From Chloroflexota bacterium (GTDB taxonomy: Bacteria; Chloroflexota; UBA6077; JACCZL01), in the NCBI GenBank assembly GCA_020850535.1, contig JADZEM010000015.1:1-64000 (forward strand): DNA of 64,000 bases, in the 5' to 3' direction. A program made the translations under genes and the position numbers. Shown in pieces: positions 8,543 to 17,189 of the stretch. Positions within the stretch are counted from its first letter, which is position 1; each line of letters opens with the position of its first letter. The notes below the pieces were generated by a model. That model was given only the letters and a program-made list of their open reading frames with translations. It did no database searches and was not told the origin of the DNA.

Positions 8543-8632
8543 GGGTCGTAGATCGAGGGTCGTGGGTCGTGGGGGCGGACCCGGTCCCCACGTCCTACGA
8601 TCCTCGACCCACGATCCACGATCCTCGACCCA
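8543..8632. repeat. GGTCGTG/A-type heptamer repeats in inverted arrangement
   Basis: The left half contains GGGTCGTAGATCGAGGGTCG and further GGGTCGTGG units. The right half contains their reverse complements (ATCCTCGACCCACGATCC and similar), so the stretch can fold into a long imperfect hairpin. The same heptamer family recurs at 29404-29459 and, inverted, at 29700-29757. It occupies most of the gap between two co-directional genes. Confidence 0.75.
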
Positions 8633-8647
8633 TCACCTGGAGGAAAC

Positions 8648-10090
8648 GTGCCAGAGCTTGTCGGGCGCGTCTGGGATAGGGACACCGGCCGGCCGCTCGC
8701 GGCGCGCGTCCGGGTGGTCGATTCGGCGGGAGCGCTCTGCAACCCCGTCGACAGCATCCTCAAGTACGGCACCGGCGACCCGTTCTTCTACGCCGAGAAC
8801 GAGTTCGTGGTGAGCCTACCCTCCGGGCAGGTCGATATCGTGGTGGAGCGCGGCACCGAGTACCGTCCGCTGCACACGGTGGTACAGGCCCCACGCCACG
8901 GCAAGGTCGAGATCGATCTGACCATCGCCCGCTGGACGAGCCTGTCCAGCCAGGGCTGGTACGCCGGCAACACCCACATCCACTACGACGAGAAGGAGAC
9001 GCGCCCCCTGGAGCGGCTGCGCCTCGATCCGCGGGTGGACGATCTGCCGGTCTTCATCGTCAGCGTGCTGCAACGGTGGGATCTGGCGTACGCGTCCAAC
9101 GCGTTCCCGATTGGCCGGCACGAGTTGTCCACGCCCGAGCACCTCATCGACGTGGGCGAGGAGAGCCGCCACAACCAGGAGCCGTGGACGATTGGCTACG
9201 GCCACATCATGCTGGTCAACATCAAGCAGCTGGTCGAGCCGATGAGCCGGGGCGTGCTGGTGGACGACTCCAGCCCCGACTACCCGCCGCTGGTGGACGC
9301 TTGCGACCGCGCCCGCGAGCAGGGCGGCGTGGTGCTCTGGTGCCACAACGCCGACGGCATGGAAGCACCTGTCGCCGGGGTGTTGGGGAGGCTGGACGGG
9401 CTGAACCTGTTCGATCCGTGGTGGCGCGACCCCGACTACGACGTCTGGTATCGGATGCTGAACTGCGGCATCCAGATCCCCTGCTCGACCGGGTCGGACT
9501 GGTATCTCTGCTCGACCAACCGGGTGTACACCCACGTGGCCGGCGACTTTGGCTACGAGAGCTGGCTCGGCGCGCTGAAGTCAGGGCGGACCTTCATCAC
9601 GGATGGTCCGATCCTCTCGCTGAGCGTACACGGGCACGCGCCCAGCAACGACGTGCTCGCGATCTCGGAGATGACGAAGACGGCAACGGTTAGCGTCACC
9701 TGGGAAGGCGCGCAGCCGGTGGATCGCGTCGAGATCATCCGAGACGGAGCGGTCGCCTACGGCCACGAGAACACGAGCGGGGCGCTGGGCGGCTCATTCG
9801 AGGTGGCGCTGGATATCGCCGATGCTGGCTGGCTGGCCGCACGCTGCTGGGGCAGCCGCCGAACCAGCTTCGCCCACCCGCTGTGGGCGCACACCAGCCC
9901 GGTGTACCTGCGGGCCCGGCCCGGGGCTGCTACCGTCCGCCTGGCGGCCACCTCGTTCCTGGCGCACATTGAGGGTGTGCGGGGCTGGATCGGCGCCAGG
10001 GGGAAGTTCGACAACGCCGCCCAACGCGACCGATTGCTGCAGCTGTACGCTGACGGCGAGCAGGCGTTCGAGCGGCTGTCGCGCAGCTAG
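8648..10090 (+). CDS. CehA/McbA family metallohydrolase (PHP-like)
   Basis: A 480-residue protein. The N-terminal 90 residues form a carboxypeptidase-regulatory/Ig-like sandwich (LVGRVWDRDTGRPLAARVRV). The metallohydrolase domain follows with GNTHIHYDEKETRP, VVLWCHNADGMEAP and STGSDWYLCSTNRVYTHV as metal-site segments, and an ALKSGRTFITDGP block. CehA and McbA hydrolyse carbaryl-type carbamates, but most relatives have unknown substrates. The start is the GTG at 8648 with GGAGG seven bases before it. No signal peptide is evident. Confidence 0.8.
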   Translation: MPELVGRVWDRDTGRPLAARVRVVDSAGALCNPVDSILKYGTGDPFFYAENEFVVSLPSGQVDIVVERGTEYRPLHTVVQAPRHGKVEIDLTIARWTSLSSQGWYAGNTHIHYDEKETRPLERLRLDPRVDDLPVFIVSVLQRWDLAYASNAFPIGRHELSTPEHLIDVGEESRHNQEPWTIGYGHIMLVNIKQLVEPMSRGVLVDDSSPDYPPLVDACDRAREQGGVVLWCHNADGMEAPVAGVLGRLDGLNLFDPWWRDPDYDVWYRMLNCGIQIPCSTGSDWYLCSTNRVYTHVAGDFGYESWLGALKSGRTFITDGPILSLSVHGHAPSNDVLAISEMTKTATVSVTWEGAQPVDRVEIIRDGAVAYGHENTSGALGGSFEVALDIADAGWLAARCWGSRRTSFAHPLWAHTSPVYLRARPGAATVRLAATSFLAHIEGVRGWIGARGKFDNAAQRDRLLQLYADGEQAFERLSRS

Positions 10091-10192
10091 CAGAAGGCCC
10101 GTGCGCTGCCGGCCTGCCCCTGAACGATTCTCGGCGGACAGATTCAAGCAGACAGATACGAGTGCCTCGTGCAAAGCGTGCAAGACGCACCT

Positions 10193-10330
10193 GTCGTCCT
10201 GAGCCTGCGAAGGACCTCACCCGCTGGCGCGACCCTTGACGGTCAGCGGGTGACGGGAGCGTTGACGCTCGGCGGGTGACGCCAACGTTGACGGTCAGCG
10301 GGTGAGGTCCTTCACTGCGTTCAGGACGAC
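10193..10330. repeat. Palindromic repeat element (GTCGTCCTGAG...CAGGACGAC)
   Basis: The ends are imperfect inverted repeats of about 34 bp: GTCGTCCTGAGCCTGCGAAG and onward at 10193, and its complement ending at 10330. Inside are three near-copies of a unit TTGACGGTCAGCGGGTGACG, one of them diverged. A second member with the same ends and internal unit lies at 29515-29678. No ORF is present. Confidence 0.8.
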
Positions 10331-10470
10331 AGGGGTGGTTCGATCGCGGCATGCTGGATCGTGATGGGAGGGGACGGCGGCGGGTGCAGGGTCACACCTC
10401 CATCTGACGAGCAGCCTCGTGGTCTGTCAGTCGTGAACGACCGGGTTGGACCTCTGCCGACGCTTCACCC

Positions 10471-10782
10471 GTCATCCCGTGGGAAGCGACGCGTTCGGCA
10501 TGCTCAGGGCAAGCCTGACGCCCCTCCCCCGTCATCCCGAGCGAGGTGAGGCTGCTCCCTTCACCGTCATCCCGAGCGGCGTGAGCGTGCGAACGCAGTC
10601 GAGGGATCTTCCTCGTCAGTCGTCCGTCACCCTGGGAGGATCCCTCCACTCCGCTCGTGCCTCGCCGCGGTCGGGATGACAAGAGGGGTGTGCTCGTGCC
10701 TCGCCGCGGTCGGGATGACGAGCGGGGTGTGCTCGTGCCTCGCGTAGCTTGCCCTGAGCGTGCCGAATGGGGTCGGGATGAC
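10471..10782. repeat. Cluster of GTCATCCCGA / TCGGGATGAC repeats
   Basis: GTCATCCCG begins at 10471, 10531 and 10566, and the complementary TCGGGATGAC lies at 10671-10680, 10710-10719 and 10773-10782. This gives an array of three forward then three inverted units, with partly duplicated spacers (GTGCTCGTGCCTCGCCGCGG occurs twice). It fills the gap between convergent genes. I see no gene here; repeats account for most of the 10091-10824 interval. Confidence 0.8.
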
Positions 10783-10824
10783 GACCGGCACTGAGCGACC
10801 CTGCGATTGACGCCAGACGAGCCT

Positions 10825-11343
10825 CTAGCGGCGCGCCATCGCGTGGTTGAACACCGGCGCTCGCGACATCCCGCGTCGTCGCTGCCAGCGGTTGATCCCA
10901 AAGCCGATCGAGTTCACGATCAGGACGATCGCCGCGATGACCCCGGCGTGCAGGCCAAACTCCGGCAGCCCGCGCGTGAGGTTCGGGCCGCGCCCGCCGC
11001 CACCGGCCGCTCGCTGTGGAGCCTGGAGCTGGGTCGTCCCCGTCGAGGCATCCGCCGCGGCAGCCTGTCCGGTGCCCTGGGCCGGTGCGGCGGCCACGGC
11101 GGCTTGCCCTGTATCAGACGGTACGGCGCTCGCGTCCACCGCTGTGACACCGGCGGTGGCCGCTGTGACACCGGCGGTGGACGCTGTCGGCTGCGCCTGG
11201 ACAGCCTGCGGCGGGCCCGGACGGCGGCTCGCGAAGGACGAGCCGTACGGGGTCAGCGAGACGCCGTACAGCACGCCGGTCACGGCGAACGCCAGGACGA
11301 CGATGATCGAGAGTCGCCAACTGTAGCGACCGAGTGCGTTCAT
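10825..11343 (-). CDS. Two-helix membrane protein with Ala/Thr-rich linker
   Basis: A 172-residue protein. A membrane helix at about residues 9-28 (LSIIVVLAFAVTGVLYGVSL) is followed by about 90 residues of Ala/Gln/Thr/Pro-rich, low-complexity linker containing a tandem duplication in the DNA (two 20-21 bp units near 11140-11180), then a second helix near residues 131-150 and a basic tail. No family is recognised. The ATG at 11343 is preferred because GAGGAG lies eight bases upstream. It follows the DUF4405-like gene by 25 bases on the same strand, so the two probably work together in the membrane. Confidence 0.6.
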   Translation of the reverse strand: MNALGRYSWRLSIIVVLAFAVTGVLYGVSLTPYGSSFASRRPGPPQAVQAQPTASTAGVTAATAGVTAVDASAVPSDTGQAAVAAAPAQGTGQAAAADASTGTTQLQAPQRAAGGGGRGPNLTRGLPEFGLHAGVIAAIVLIVNSIGFGINRWQRRRGMSRAPVFNHAMARR

Positions 11344-11368
11344 GATCTTGCTCCTCACGGACATCGGT

Positions 11369-11911
11369 TCAGGCGGCGCGTGCGCGCTGGCCGAGGCGGC
11401 TCGACCGGCTCTCAGCGCTCGTTCCACGCGTCGCGATCCACCCGAAGCCCCGCTGCACGACGTTGACCAGCGTCCGCCAGTAGACGGCGATGTGCAGACC
11501 CATCAGCACCAGACAGGCGTTCGAGGACGTCGTGTGCAGGACGCGCCAGAAGCCGCGCGAGCCAGTCATCGGCAGCCAGTTCGGTGCGATCGCTTCGGAG
11601 ATGACCAGGCCGGTCACCGTCACGACGACCAGCGCCGCGAAGAACGCCATGTTGAGCAGGTAGGTCAGGCGGGTCTTCCAGGGGAGCGTCCCGAACAGGC
11701 GGCCGGTCGTCGCGGCAAGCCACGACCAGCTCACCAGCATGTGGACCGGCAGGACGATACAGAGCGCCAGCCCCAGCCACTCGTGCAGCGCGAGGCCCGT
11801 CAGGCCGAAGGAGAACAGGGCCAGCATCAGGCCGGTCAGCCCGATGTCCAGCCCGAGGCGGGCCAGCATCCCAGGAGAAAGGCGTCGAGTGCGCATCGCG
11901 AGTTGCCCCAT
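11369..11911 (-). CDS. Four-helix membrane protein, DUF4405/cytochrome b561-like
   Basis: A 180-residue protein with four hydrophobic helices. Conserved histidines sit in helix 2 (LHEWLGLALCIVLPVHMLVS) and helix 4 (VLHTTSSNACLVLMGLHIAV), a spacing typical of bis-heme b membrane cytochromes. This suggests heme ligation and electron transfer, though this has not been shown for the family. The start may be 11911 or the Met five codons in (11896). It is divergent from the sigma/anti-sigma fusion with about 206 bp between, and first in a two-gene operon with the following small membrane protein. Confidence 0.65.
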   Translation of the reverse strand: MGQLAMRTRRLSPGMLARLGLDIGLTGLMLALFSFGLTGLALHEWLGLALCIVLPVHMLVSWSWLAATTGRLFGTLPWKTRLTYLLNMAFFAALVVVTVTGLVISEAIAPNWLPMTGSRGFWRVLHTTSSNACLVLMGLHIAVYWRTLVNVVQRGFGWIATRGTSAESRSSRLGQRARAA

Positions 11912-12097
11912 TCTCGCCCGGCAGCGAGCGCATCGTTGCGGCGTCGAGCGTGTGTGTGTAGCGTGTTTCCGTTCCTGTCTCAGTATCGACGCACCACCTG
12001 AAGCGCACGCGACCCGAACCTGACAGATTCCTGAATGTCGACACGCTTCTGACCCACGCGGTGCCGCATAGTGAGCGCAATCCGAAACGTCTCCCTG

Positions 12098-12106
12098 TGG
12101 TACCGT
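12098..12106 (+). promoter_or_regulatory. Candidate extended -10 for the sigma/anti-sigma gene
   Basis: TGGTACCGT lies 11 bases before the ATG at 12118, so transcription would start near 12113 with a leader of only a few bases. The rest of the 206-bp divergent region holds no repeat that I can recognise. Confidence 0.35.
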
Positions 12107-12117
12107 CTGCTCTCAGC

Positions 12118-13272
12118 ATGGCCGAGCCGCCCCCCGACCGATCCGACCCGCCTCAGGCATCTGACACGGCTGACGCGTCCGGAGCCGCCGACACGTCGTC
12201 GCTGATCGAGGATGATGTTCTGCTGGACGGAGCACGCCACCACTCCGAGCTGGCCCTGGCCGCGCTGTTCGACCGGCACGGTGGCCGCGTGCTCTCGCTG
12301 GCGGCCAGCATCGTCGGCGATCATGCCCAGGCGGAGAGCATCGTGCTCGACGTGTTCATGCGGTGCTGGCACGGCGAGGCTCTGGACGGGCGCACCCGCA
12401 CACCCGTCCGCGTCTGGCTGATAAACCAGACGCGGCAGCGCGCCACCCCCCTGCTGGCCGAGAGCCAGGAAGCTGCGTCCCACGCCGACGACCCCGCCGG
12501 CCGGCTGCGTTCATCACGGCTGTCGGTGGTCGATCCGCGCCCCCTCCGAGACCGGCTGCTGGCGCGGGCACGCGGCGAGGAGTCAGCAGGACCGGCCCTG
12601 CCGCCCGCGGCACCGGCCCTGCCGCCCGGAGCAGCGTCCACCCGGCCGATCCGCCCGACGTCCCCACCCATCGACGCGTTCCCCGACCCATTTCCCGGTC
12701 CGGCCGCGCCGATCCGCATCGAGGTGCATCCGCCGACAGCCCCACCGACGCCACGTGGCGACGCCATCGAGCCGATCCCGTCGTCGCGCATCCCACACCG
12801 GACCGCGCCACGCAAGATCCGGCTCGTCTCGCTGATGTGGGGTGCGGCCCTCCTGTTTGTGCTCGCGGCTGGCCTGTTCGTCGGGGCCTGGAGCGCGACC
12901 GGCCCGCACGCCTCGCCGACCTTCGAGGTGCTGGCACGGCTGCCCGGGGGGCAACTCGTGACGCTTACCGGGACCGGCCTGCCCGTTGCGCGGGCACGGC
13001 TGTTCTTGATCGACGGCGGCCTCCGCGCCGAGCTTGCCGCCGAGGCGCTGCCGCCGACCCGGCCCGGGCGAGCCTTTCAGGTCTGGTTCGGCGAGCCCGG
13101 CCAGCCGTTCCGCACGGGCGGGACGTTCACGGCGAACCAGCGCGGCGTCGCATCAGGGCGGATCGCGGTGCCGCTGCCGATGGACCGAGTCCGCCGCATC
13201 TCGATCACCGAAGAGTCCGCCACTGGCAGCGCCAACCCGTCCGGGGTCGAACTGTTATCCTGGACGCCATGA
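12118..13272 (+). CDS. Fused sigma-70 region 2-like / membrane anti-sigma (RskA-like) protein
   Basis: A 384-residue protein. Residues about 35-90 resemble ECF sigma region 2 (ALFDRHGGRVLSLAASIVGD, then an acidic/aromatic helix ending MRCWH). No region 4 helix-turn-helix follows; instead there are about 110 Pro-rich residues, one membrane helix near 240-262 (LMWGAALLFVLAAGLFVGAW) and a C-terminal domain of about 115 residues resembling the RskA/anti-sigma-K extracytoplasmic domain (FQVWFGEPGQPFRTGGTFTA). Its role could be a tethered sigma fragment or an RNA-polymerase-binding decoy. The stop codon overlaps the next start (ATGA), implying coupling. Confidence 0.65.
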   Translation: MAEPPPDRSDPPQASDTADASGAADTSSLIEDDVLLDGARHHSELALAALFDRHGGRVLSLAASIVGDHAQAESIVLDVFMRCWHGEALDGRTRTPVRVWLINQTRQRATPLLAESQEAASHADDPAGRLRSSRLSVVDPRPLRDRLLARARGEESAGPALPPAAPALPPGAASTRPIRPTSPPIDAFPDPFPGPAAPIRIEVHPPTAPPTPRGDAIEPIPSSRIPHRTAPRKIRLVSLMWGAALLFVLAAGLFVGAWSATGPHASPTFEVLARLPGGQLVTLTGTGLPVARARLFLIDGGLRAELAAEALPPTRPGRAFQVWFGEPGQPFRTGGTFTANQRGVASGRIAVPLPMDRVRRISITEESATGSANPSGVELLSWTP

Positions 13273-14003
13273 CGCTGGTGACTGGCGGCCGGCCGTTCTA
13301 CGGCGAATCGATCGGTATCCTGATGCTGGACAGCCGATTTCCGCGCATCCCCGGGGATGTCGGCAACGCCACGACGTTCAGCTTTCCCGTGCGCTACCAG
13401 GTGGTACACGGCGCCAGCCCGAGCCGCGTCGTGCTGGAGCGCGATCCGTCCCTGCTCACGCCGTTCGTGGAGGCCGCCCAGCAGCTTGCCGGGGAGGGCG
13501 TGCGCGCCATCACCACCAGTTGCGGGTTCCTGGCGCTCTACCAGCGAGAGATGGCGGGCGCGGTGGATATCCCGGTCTTTACGTCGAGTCTGCTCCAGGC
13601 GCCCCTGGTCTCGCGCATGCTCAGGCCCGACCAGTGCATCGGCATCCTGACCGCCCACGGCGAGACGTTGGAGCCGCGCTACCTCCGCGCCGTCGGCATC
13701 GACGAGAGCGTGCCGGTCGTCGTGCAGGGCTCCCAGGACACGCCCGCCTTCTACGAGACGTTCGTCAAGAACGGTCTGACGCTCGACATCGAGGCGGCCG
13801 AGGCCGGGGTCGTCAAGATGGCGACCGATCTCCTGGCGCGCCATCCGAACGTCGGCGCGTTCGTCTGTGAGGGCACCAACTTCTCGTCGTTCGGGCCGGC
13901 CGTGCAGGAGGCGACGGGCCTGCCCTTCTTCGACATCGTGACGCTCACCCGCTGGGTCCACGAAGCCGTGGTCCGACGGCGCGTCCCCGGCGGCTTCCTG
14001 TAG
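13269..14003 (+). CDS. Aspartate/glutamate racemase family protein
   Basis: A 244-residue protein. The two Cys-centred motifs of the family are visible: VRAITTSCGFLALYQ (about residues 77-91) and GAFVCEGTNFSSFG (about 195-208), consistent with a two-base racemase or hydantoin-racemase-like enzyme. The substrate is unknown. The ATG overlaps the stop of the sigma/anti-sigma gene by four bases. The following 205 bp to the MBL gene show no recognised feature. Confidence 0.75.
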   Translation: MTLVTGGRPFYGESIGILMLDSRFPRIPGDVGNATTFSFPVRYQVVHGASPSRVVLERDPSLLTPFVEAAQQLAGEGVRAITTSCGFLALYQREMAGAVDIPVFTSSLLQAPLVSRMLRPDQCIGILTAHGETLEPRYLRAVGIDESVPVVVQGSQDTPAFYETFVKNGLTLDIEAAEAGVVKMATDLLARHPNVGAFVCEGTNFSSFGPAVQEATGLPFFDIVTLTRWVHEAVVRRRVPGGFL

Positions 14004-14208
14004 GCGCCGAGCGCCGTTCCGGCTTCTGCCCGGCGGATCGCCCCCCGGCGCCGATCCGGAGGTCAAATCCTGGCCGCACGCCGCCAGCCGTACCGGACAA
14101 TCCTGACACGATCCTCCCGATCCGGCGGCACGTCGTGGCGTCGATTCTGCAAGGGGGCTCAGCGGCGGGCGACGGGCACGATGCGTCCCGTCAGGAGCGG
14201 CAGCAGGG

Positions 14209-15099
14209 ATGTTGACGGGAGCTACAGCAGAACACCATCACACGACGGAGCCACTCCAACGGCGCGTCCGCTTTCTGGGGCACGCCTCGTTGTTGATCGA
14301 CCTGGACGACACGCGCATCGTCACCGATCCGCTGCTGCGGCAACGGGTGGCGATGCTCTACTGGCGACACCCGATTCCTCGCGCGGCGCTGACTCACCCG
14401 GTCGACGCCGTGGTGATCTCCCACATGCACCAGGATCACCTCGATCTGCCGTCGCTTCGCGGGCTCGGCTACGACGTGCCGCTGCTGGTGCCGCGCCGGG
14501 CCGGGCCGTTTCTGGAACGGCGGGGCTTCCGCGACGTCACCGAGCTGCGGCCGGGTGACGCCGTCACCGTCGGCAAGGTCCGGGTGCGGGCTGTGCCGGC
14601 CCGCCACACGGGGTTCCGGCCGCCGTTCGGCCCCTGGGGTGACTGCATCGGCTTCGTCATCGACGGGAGCGCGAGCCAGACCAGCGTCTACTTCGCCGGC
14701 GACACGGACATCTTCGCGGACATGGATGCACTCGGCCCCATCGACGTGGCGCTCCTCCCGGTTGCCGGCTGGGGGCCGACGCTCGGACCAGGGCACATGG
14801 ACGCGCGCGGCGCTGCCGAGGCGCTCCAGTTGATCCGGCCGCGCGTCGCCATCCCGATGCACTGGGGCACGTTTGCGCCGTTCGGCCTGCACTGGCACCA
14901 GTGGTCGTACCTGATCCGGCCGCCGCTCGACTTTCAGAGGCACGCCCGCGCACTGATGCCCGACGTGGACGTGACCATCCTCGAACCTGGCGAGGCGCTC
15001 GACCTGGATCCGCTCATCACACGCTGGGCGGCTCAGGAGCGCGAGCGGTTGGGCGCGCCGCTGCACCACCCGACCGCTCCCGGCGACGGCGCATCGTGA
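14209..15099 (+). CDS. MBL-fold metal-dependent hydrolase (UlaG-like)
   Basis: A 296-residue metallo-beta-lactamase-fold protein. The core motif is VVISHMHQDHLD (about residues 64-75), with further ligands in VPARHTGF, VYFAGDTDIFADM and AIPMHWGTF. The arrangement matches the UlaG/NAPE-PLD-like branch acting on phosphodiesters or lactones. Its last bases overlap the GTG start of the membrane phosphatase gene, making it the first gene of a run of four on the plus strand. No signal peptide, so cytoplasmic. Confidence 0.8.
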   Translation: MLTGATAEHHHTTEPLQRRVRFLGHASLLIDLDDTRIVTDPLLRQRVAMLYWRHPIPRAALTHPVDAVVISHMHQDHLDLPSLRGLGYDVPLLVPRRAGPFLERRGFRDVTELRPGDAVTVGKVRVRAVPARHTGFRPPFGPWGDCIGFVIDGSASQTSVYFAGDTDIFADMDALGPIDVALLPVAGWGPTLGPGHMDARGAAEALQLIRPRVAIPMHWGTFAPFGLHWHQWSYLIRPPLDFQRHARALMPDVDVTILEPGEALDLDPLITRWAAQERERLGAPLHHPTAPGDGAS

Positions 15100-17189
15100 T
15101 CTCGCCATTCCGGCTGTTCGCGCGCGCGGCCGTCACCTGGGCCGCCGAGGTGGCCTTCCTCTACCTGATGCTGCGGCTGTTGCCGACGGTCCATGTCACG
15201 GCCTGGGAGTTCGCGCTGCTAGCCGTCCTGGTGATGGGCCTGCTCAACGCGATGGTCCGGCCGGGCATCCTGCTGCTGGCCGCCAACCTGGGGCTGATCC
15301 CGTTCCTGATCGTGGCGCTGGCGCTCAACGGTATGCTCGTGCAGGTCACGTCGTGGCTGGTGCCCGGGTTCTGGGTGGACGGGCTGCTGTCAGCATTTGC
15401 CGTGGCGTTCGGGATGGCCGGTGTCAACACCGTCCTGACGGGCCTCCTGAGCGTGGACGACGACGACGCCTTCTACCGGAACGTCGTCAGGCGGATCGCG
15501 CAGCGGACCGTGCCCGCCGCCGACGACCTTGAGGAAACCGGGGCAGTCATCGTCCAGATCGACGGGCTGGCCGAACCGATCTTGCGACGGGCCCTGGCCG
15601 AGGGCCGCATGCCGACGCTCGCCTCGTGGCTGGCGGCCGGTTCGCACCGGCTGATCGGCTGGAAGAGCGAGATTCCGTCGATGACGACCAGCGCCCAGGC
15701 GGGCATCCTGCACGGCTCCAACGGCGGCGTCCCGGCCTTCTACTGGTACGAGAAGCGGGGCAAGCGGCTGATGTCGTCGGCCAACCCGCACGACCTGCAC
15801 GCGGTCCAGCAGCGCATCTCGGACGGCCACGGGCTGCTGCACCGTGACGGCGTCAGCGTGACCAACCTCTTCAGCGGTGATGCCGAACATTCGGTCATGA
15901 CGGTCGGCACGCTGTTGGACGACGAGGGCAGCATCCACGCCGACCCCCACGACTTCTACGGCTACCTCGTCAGCCCGTACAACCTCTACCGTGGGCTGAT
16001 CGGCCTGATCTTCGAGGCGGCGCTGGAATGCTGGCAGTGCCTGCGCCAGTGGGCCGAGAACCGACAGCCGCGCATCCGCCGCTTCGGCCTGTTCACGCTC
16101 CAGCGCGGCCTCGCGAACGTCATCCTGCGCGATGCCACGACCTGGACCGTTGTCGCGTCGATGTTCCGAGGGCACCGGGTGATCTACTGCGACTACCTCT
16201 CGTATGACGAGGTCGGGCATTTCGCGGGTCCGGAGACGCCGGACGCCGTGGCGACCCTCTACGCTATGGATCGGCAGTTGCGGCAGATCGCGCTGGCCGC
16301 CCGCGAGGCGCCGCGTGCGTACCAGATCGTCGTGCTCTCGGATCACGGCCAGACGACGGCCCCGATCTTCCAGGCCAAATACGGCGAGACGCTCGACGAG
16401 GTCGTGCGGCGGGCGATCGACGCCGGCCCGACAGTCCGCGTCTCCGGCGGCAAGGGTGAGACGCCCGGCTACCTGAGCGCGTTCCTCAGCGAGATGTCCG
16501 GCGCGAAAGGCCTGCGGGGGCGGGGGGCGCGCCGCCTGCTCCGCACGAAGCGCGGCTCTGGCCTGATCGACCCGGTCCGCGAGGGGATGAATAAGGCTGC
16601 ATCGGACGACGTCGAGATCGTGGTGACCAGCTCCGGCAGCCTCGCGCACATCTACTTCGCGAAGGTTCCGGACAAGCTGACGCTCGAGGAGATCGCCGCC
16701 GGCTACCCGGGCCTCATCGAGACGCTGGTGGCGCACGAGGGCGTCGGACTGGTGATCGTGCGGTCCGAGTCGCGCGGGACGCTGGTGCTCTCGGAGGACG
16801 GCATCCGCGAGCTGCGCGCCGAGCACGTCGAGGATGGCGTGGTCGAAGGGCGCGATCCGCTGGCTGAGTTCGAGCCGTACACCGCTCGCTTCCTGGACGA
16901 TCTCGCCCAGTTCGAGCAATCCGGCGACATCATCGTCAACGGGACGTTCGATCCGTCGACCGGCTGGGTCATCGGGTTTGACGACCTGGTGGGCGCACAC
17001 GGCGGCGTCGGTGGGATGCAAACGCAGCCGTTCATCGTCTACCCGGCTGGCTGGACCGACGAACCACCCGAGATCATCGGGTCGGTCGGCGTGCACCGCT
17101 TCCTGCGCGAGTACACCGGGGGCGCGACCGCCAACGACCCGGCTCCCCGCATCGACGAGCAGCCGATCCCGGCCTCGCCGCGTCCATGA
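15096..17189 (+). CDS. Holin-4-type membrane domain fused to alkaline-phosphatase-like hydrolase
   Basis: A 697-residue protein. Four hydrophobic helices in the first 110 residues look like the phage-holin family 4 membrane module. A metal-dependent phosphodiesterase/phosphatase domain follows: IVQIDGLAEPILRRALAEGR (metal Asp), EIPSMTTSAQAGILHG (Thr/Ser nucleophile region), CDYLSYDEVGHFAGPE, VVLSDHGQT and VGAHGGVGG supply the metal-site residues. The architecture is known in actinobacteria and suggests hydrolysis of a lipid- or wall-linked phosphate at the membrane. The GTG at 15096 overlaps the preceding stop. Confidence 0.75.
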   Translation: MISPFRLFARAAVTWAAEVAFLYLMLRLLPTVHVTAWEFALLAVLVMGLLNAMVRPGILLLAANLGLIPFLIVALALNGMLVQVTSWLVPGFWVDGLLSAFAVAFGMAGVNTVLTGLLSVDDDDAFYRNVVRRIAQRTVPAADDLEETGAVIVQIDGLAEPILRRALAEGRMPTLASWLAAGSHRLIGWKSEIPSMTTSAQAGILHGSNGGVPAFYWYEKRGKRLMSSANPHDLHAVQQRISDGHGLLHRDGVSVTNLFSGDAEHSVMTVGTLLDDEGSIHADPHDFYGYLVSPYNLYRGLIGLIFEAALECWQCLRQWAENRQPRIRRFGLFTLQRGLANVILRDATTWTVVASMFRGHRVIYCDYLSYDEVGHFAGPETPDAVATLYAMDRQLRQIALAAREAPRAYQIVVLSDHGQTTAPIFQAKYGETLDEVVRRAIDAGPTVRVSGGKGETPGYLSAFLSEMSGAKGLRGRGARRLLRTKRGSGLIDPVREGMNKAASDDVEIVVTSSGSLAHIYFAKVPDKLTLEEIAAGYPGLIETLVAHEGVGLVIVRSESRGTLVLSEDGIRELRAEHVEDGVVEGRDPLAEFEPYTARFLDDLAQFEQSGDIIVNGTFDPSTGWVIGFDDLVGAHGGVGGMQTQPFIVYPAGWTDEPPEIIGSVGVHRFLREYTGGATANDPAPRIDEQPIPASPRP

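Noticed and set aside
12363-13268. Upstream extension of the racemase-family ORF
   Set aside because: It lies out of frame over the sigma/anti-sigma gene; the ATG at 13269 overlaps that gene's stop and begins the conserved domain.
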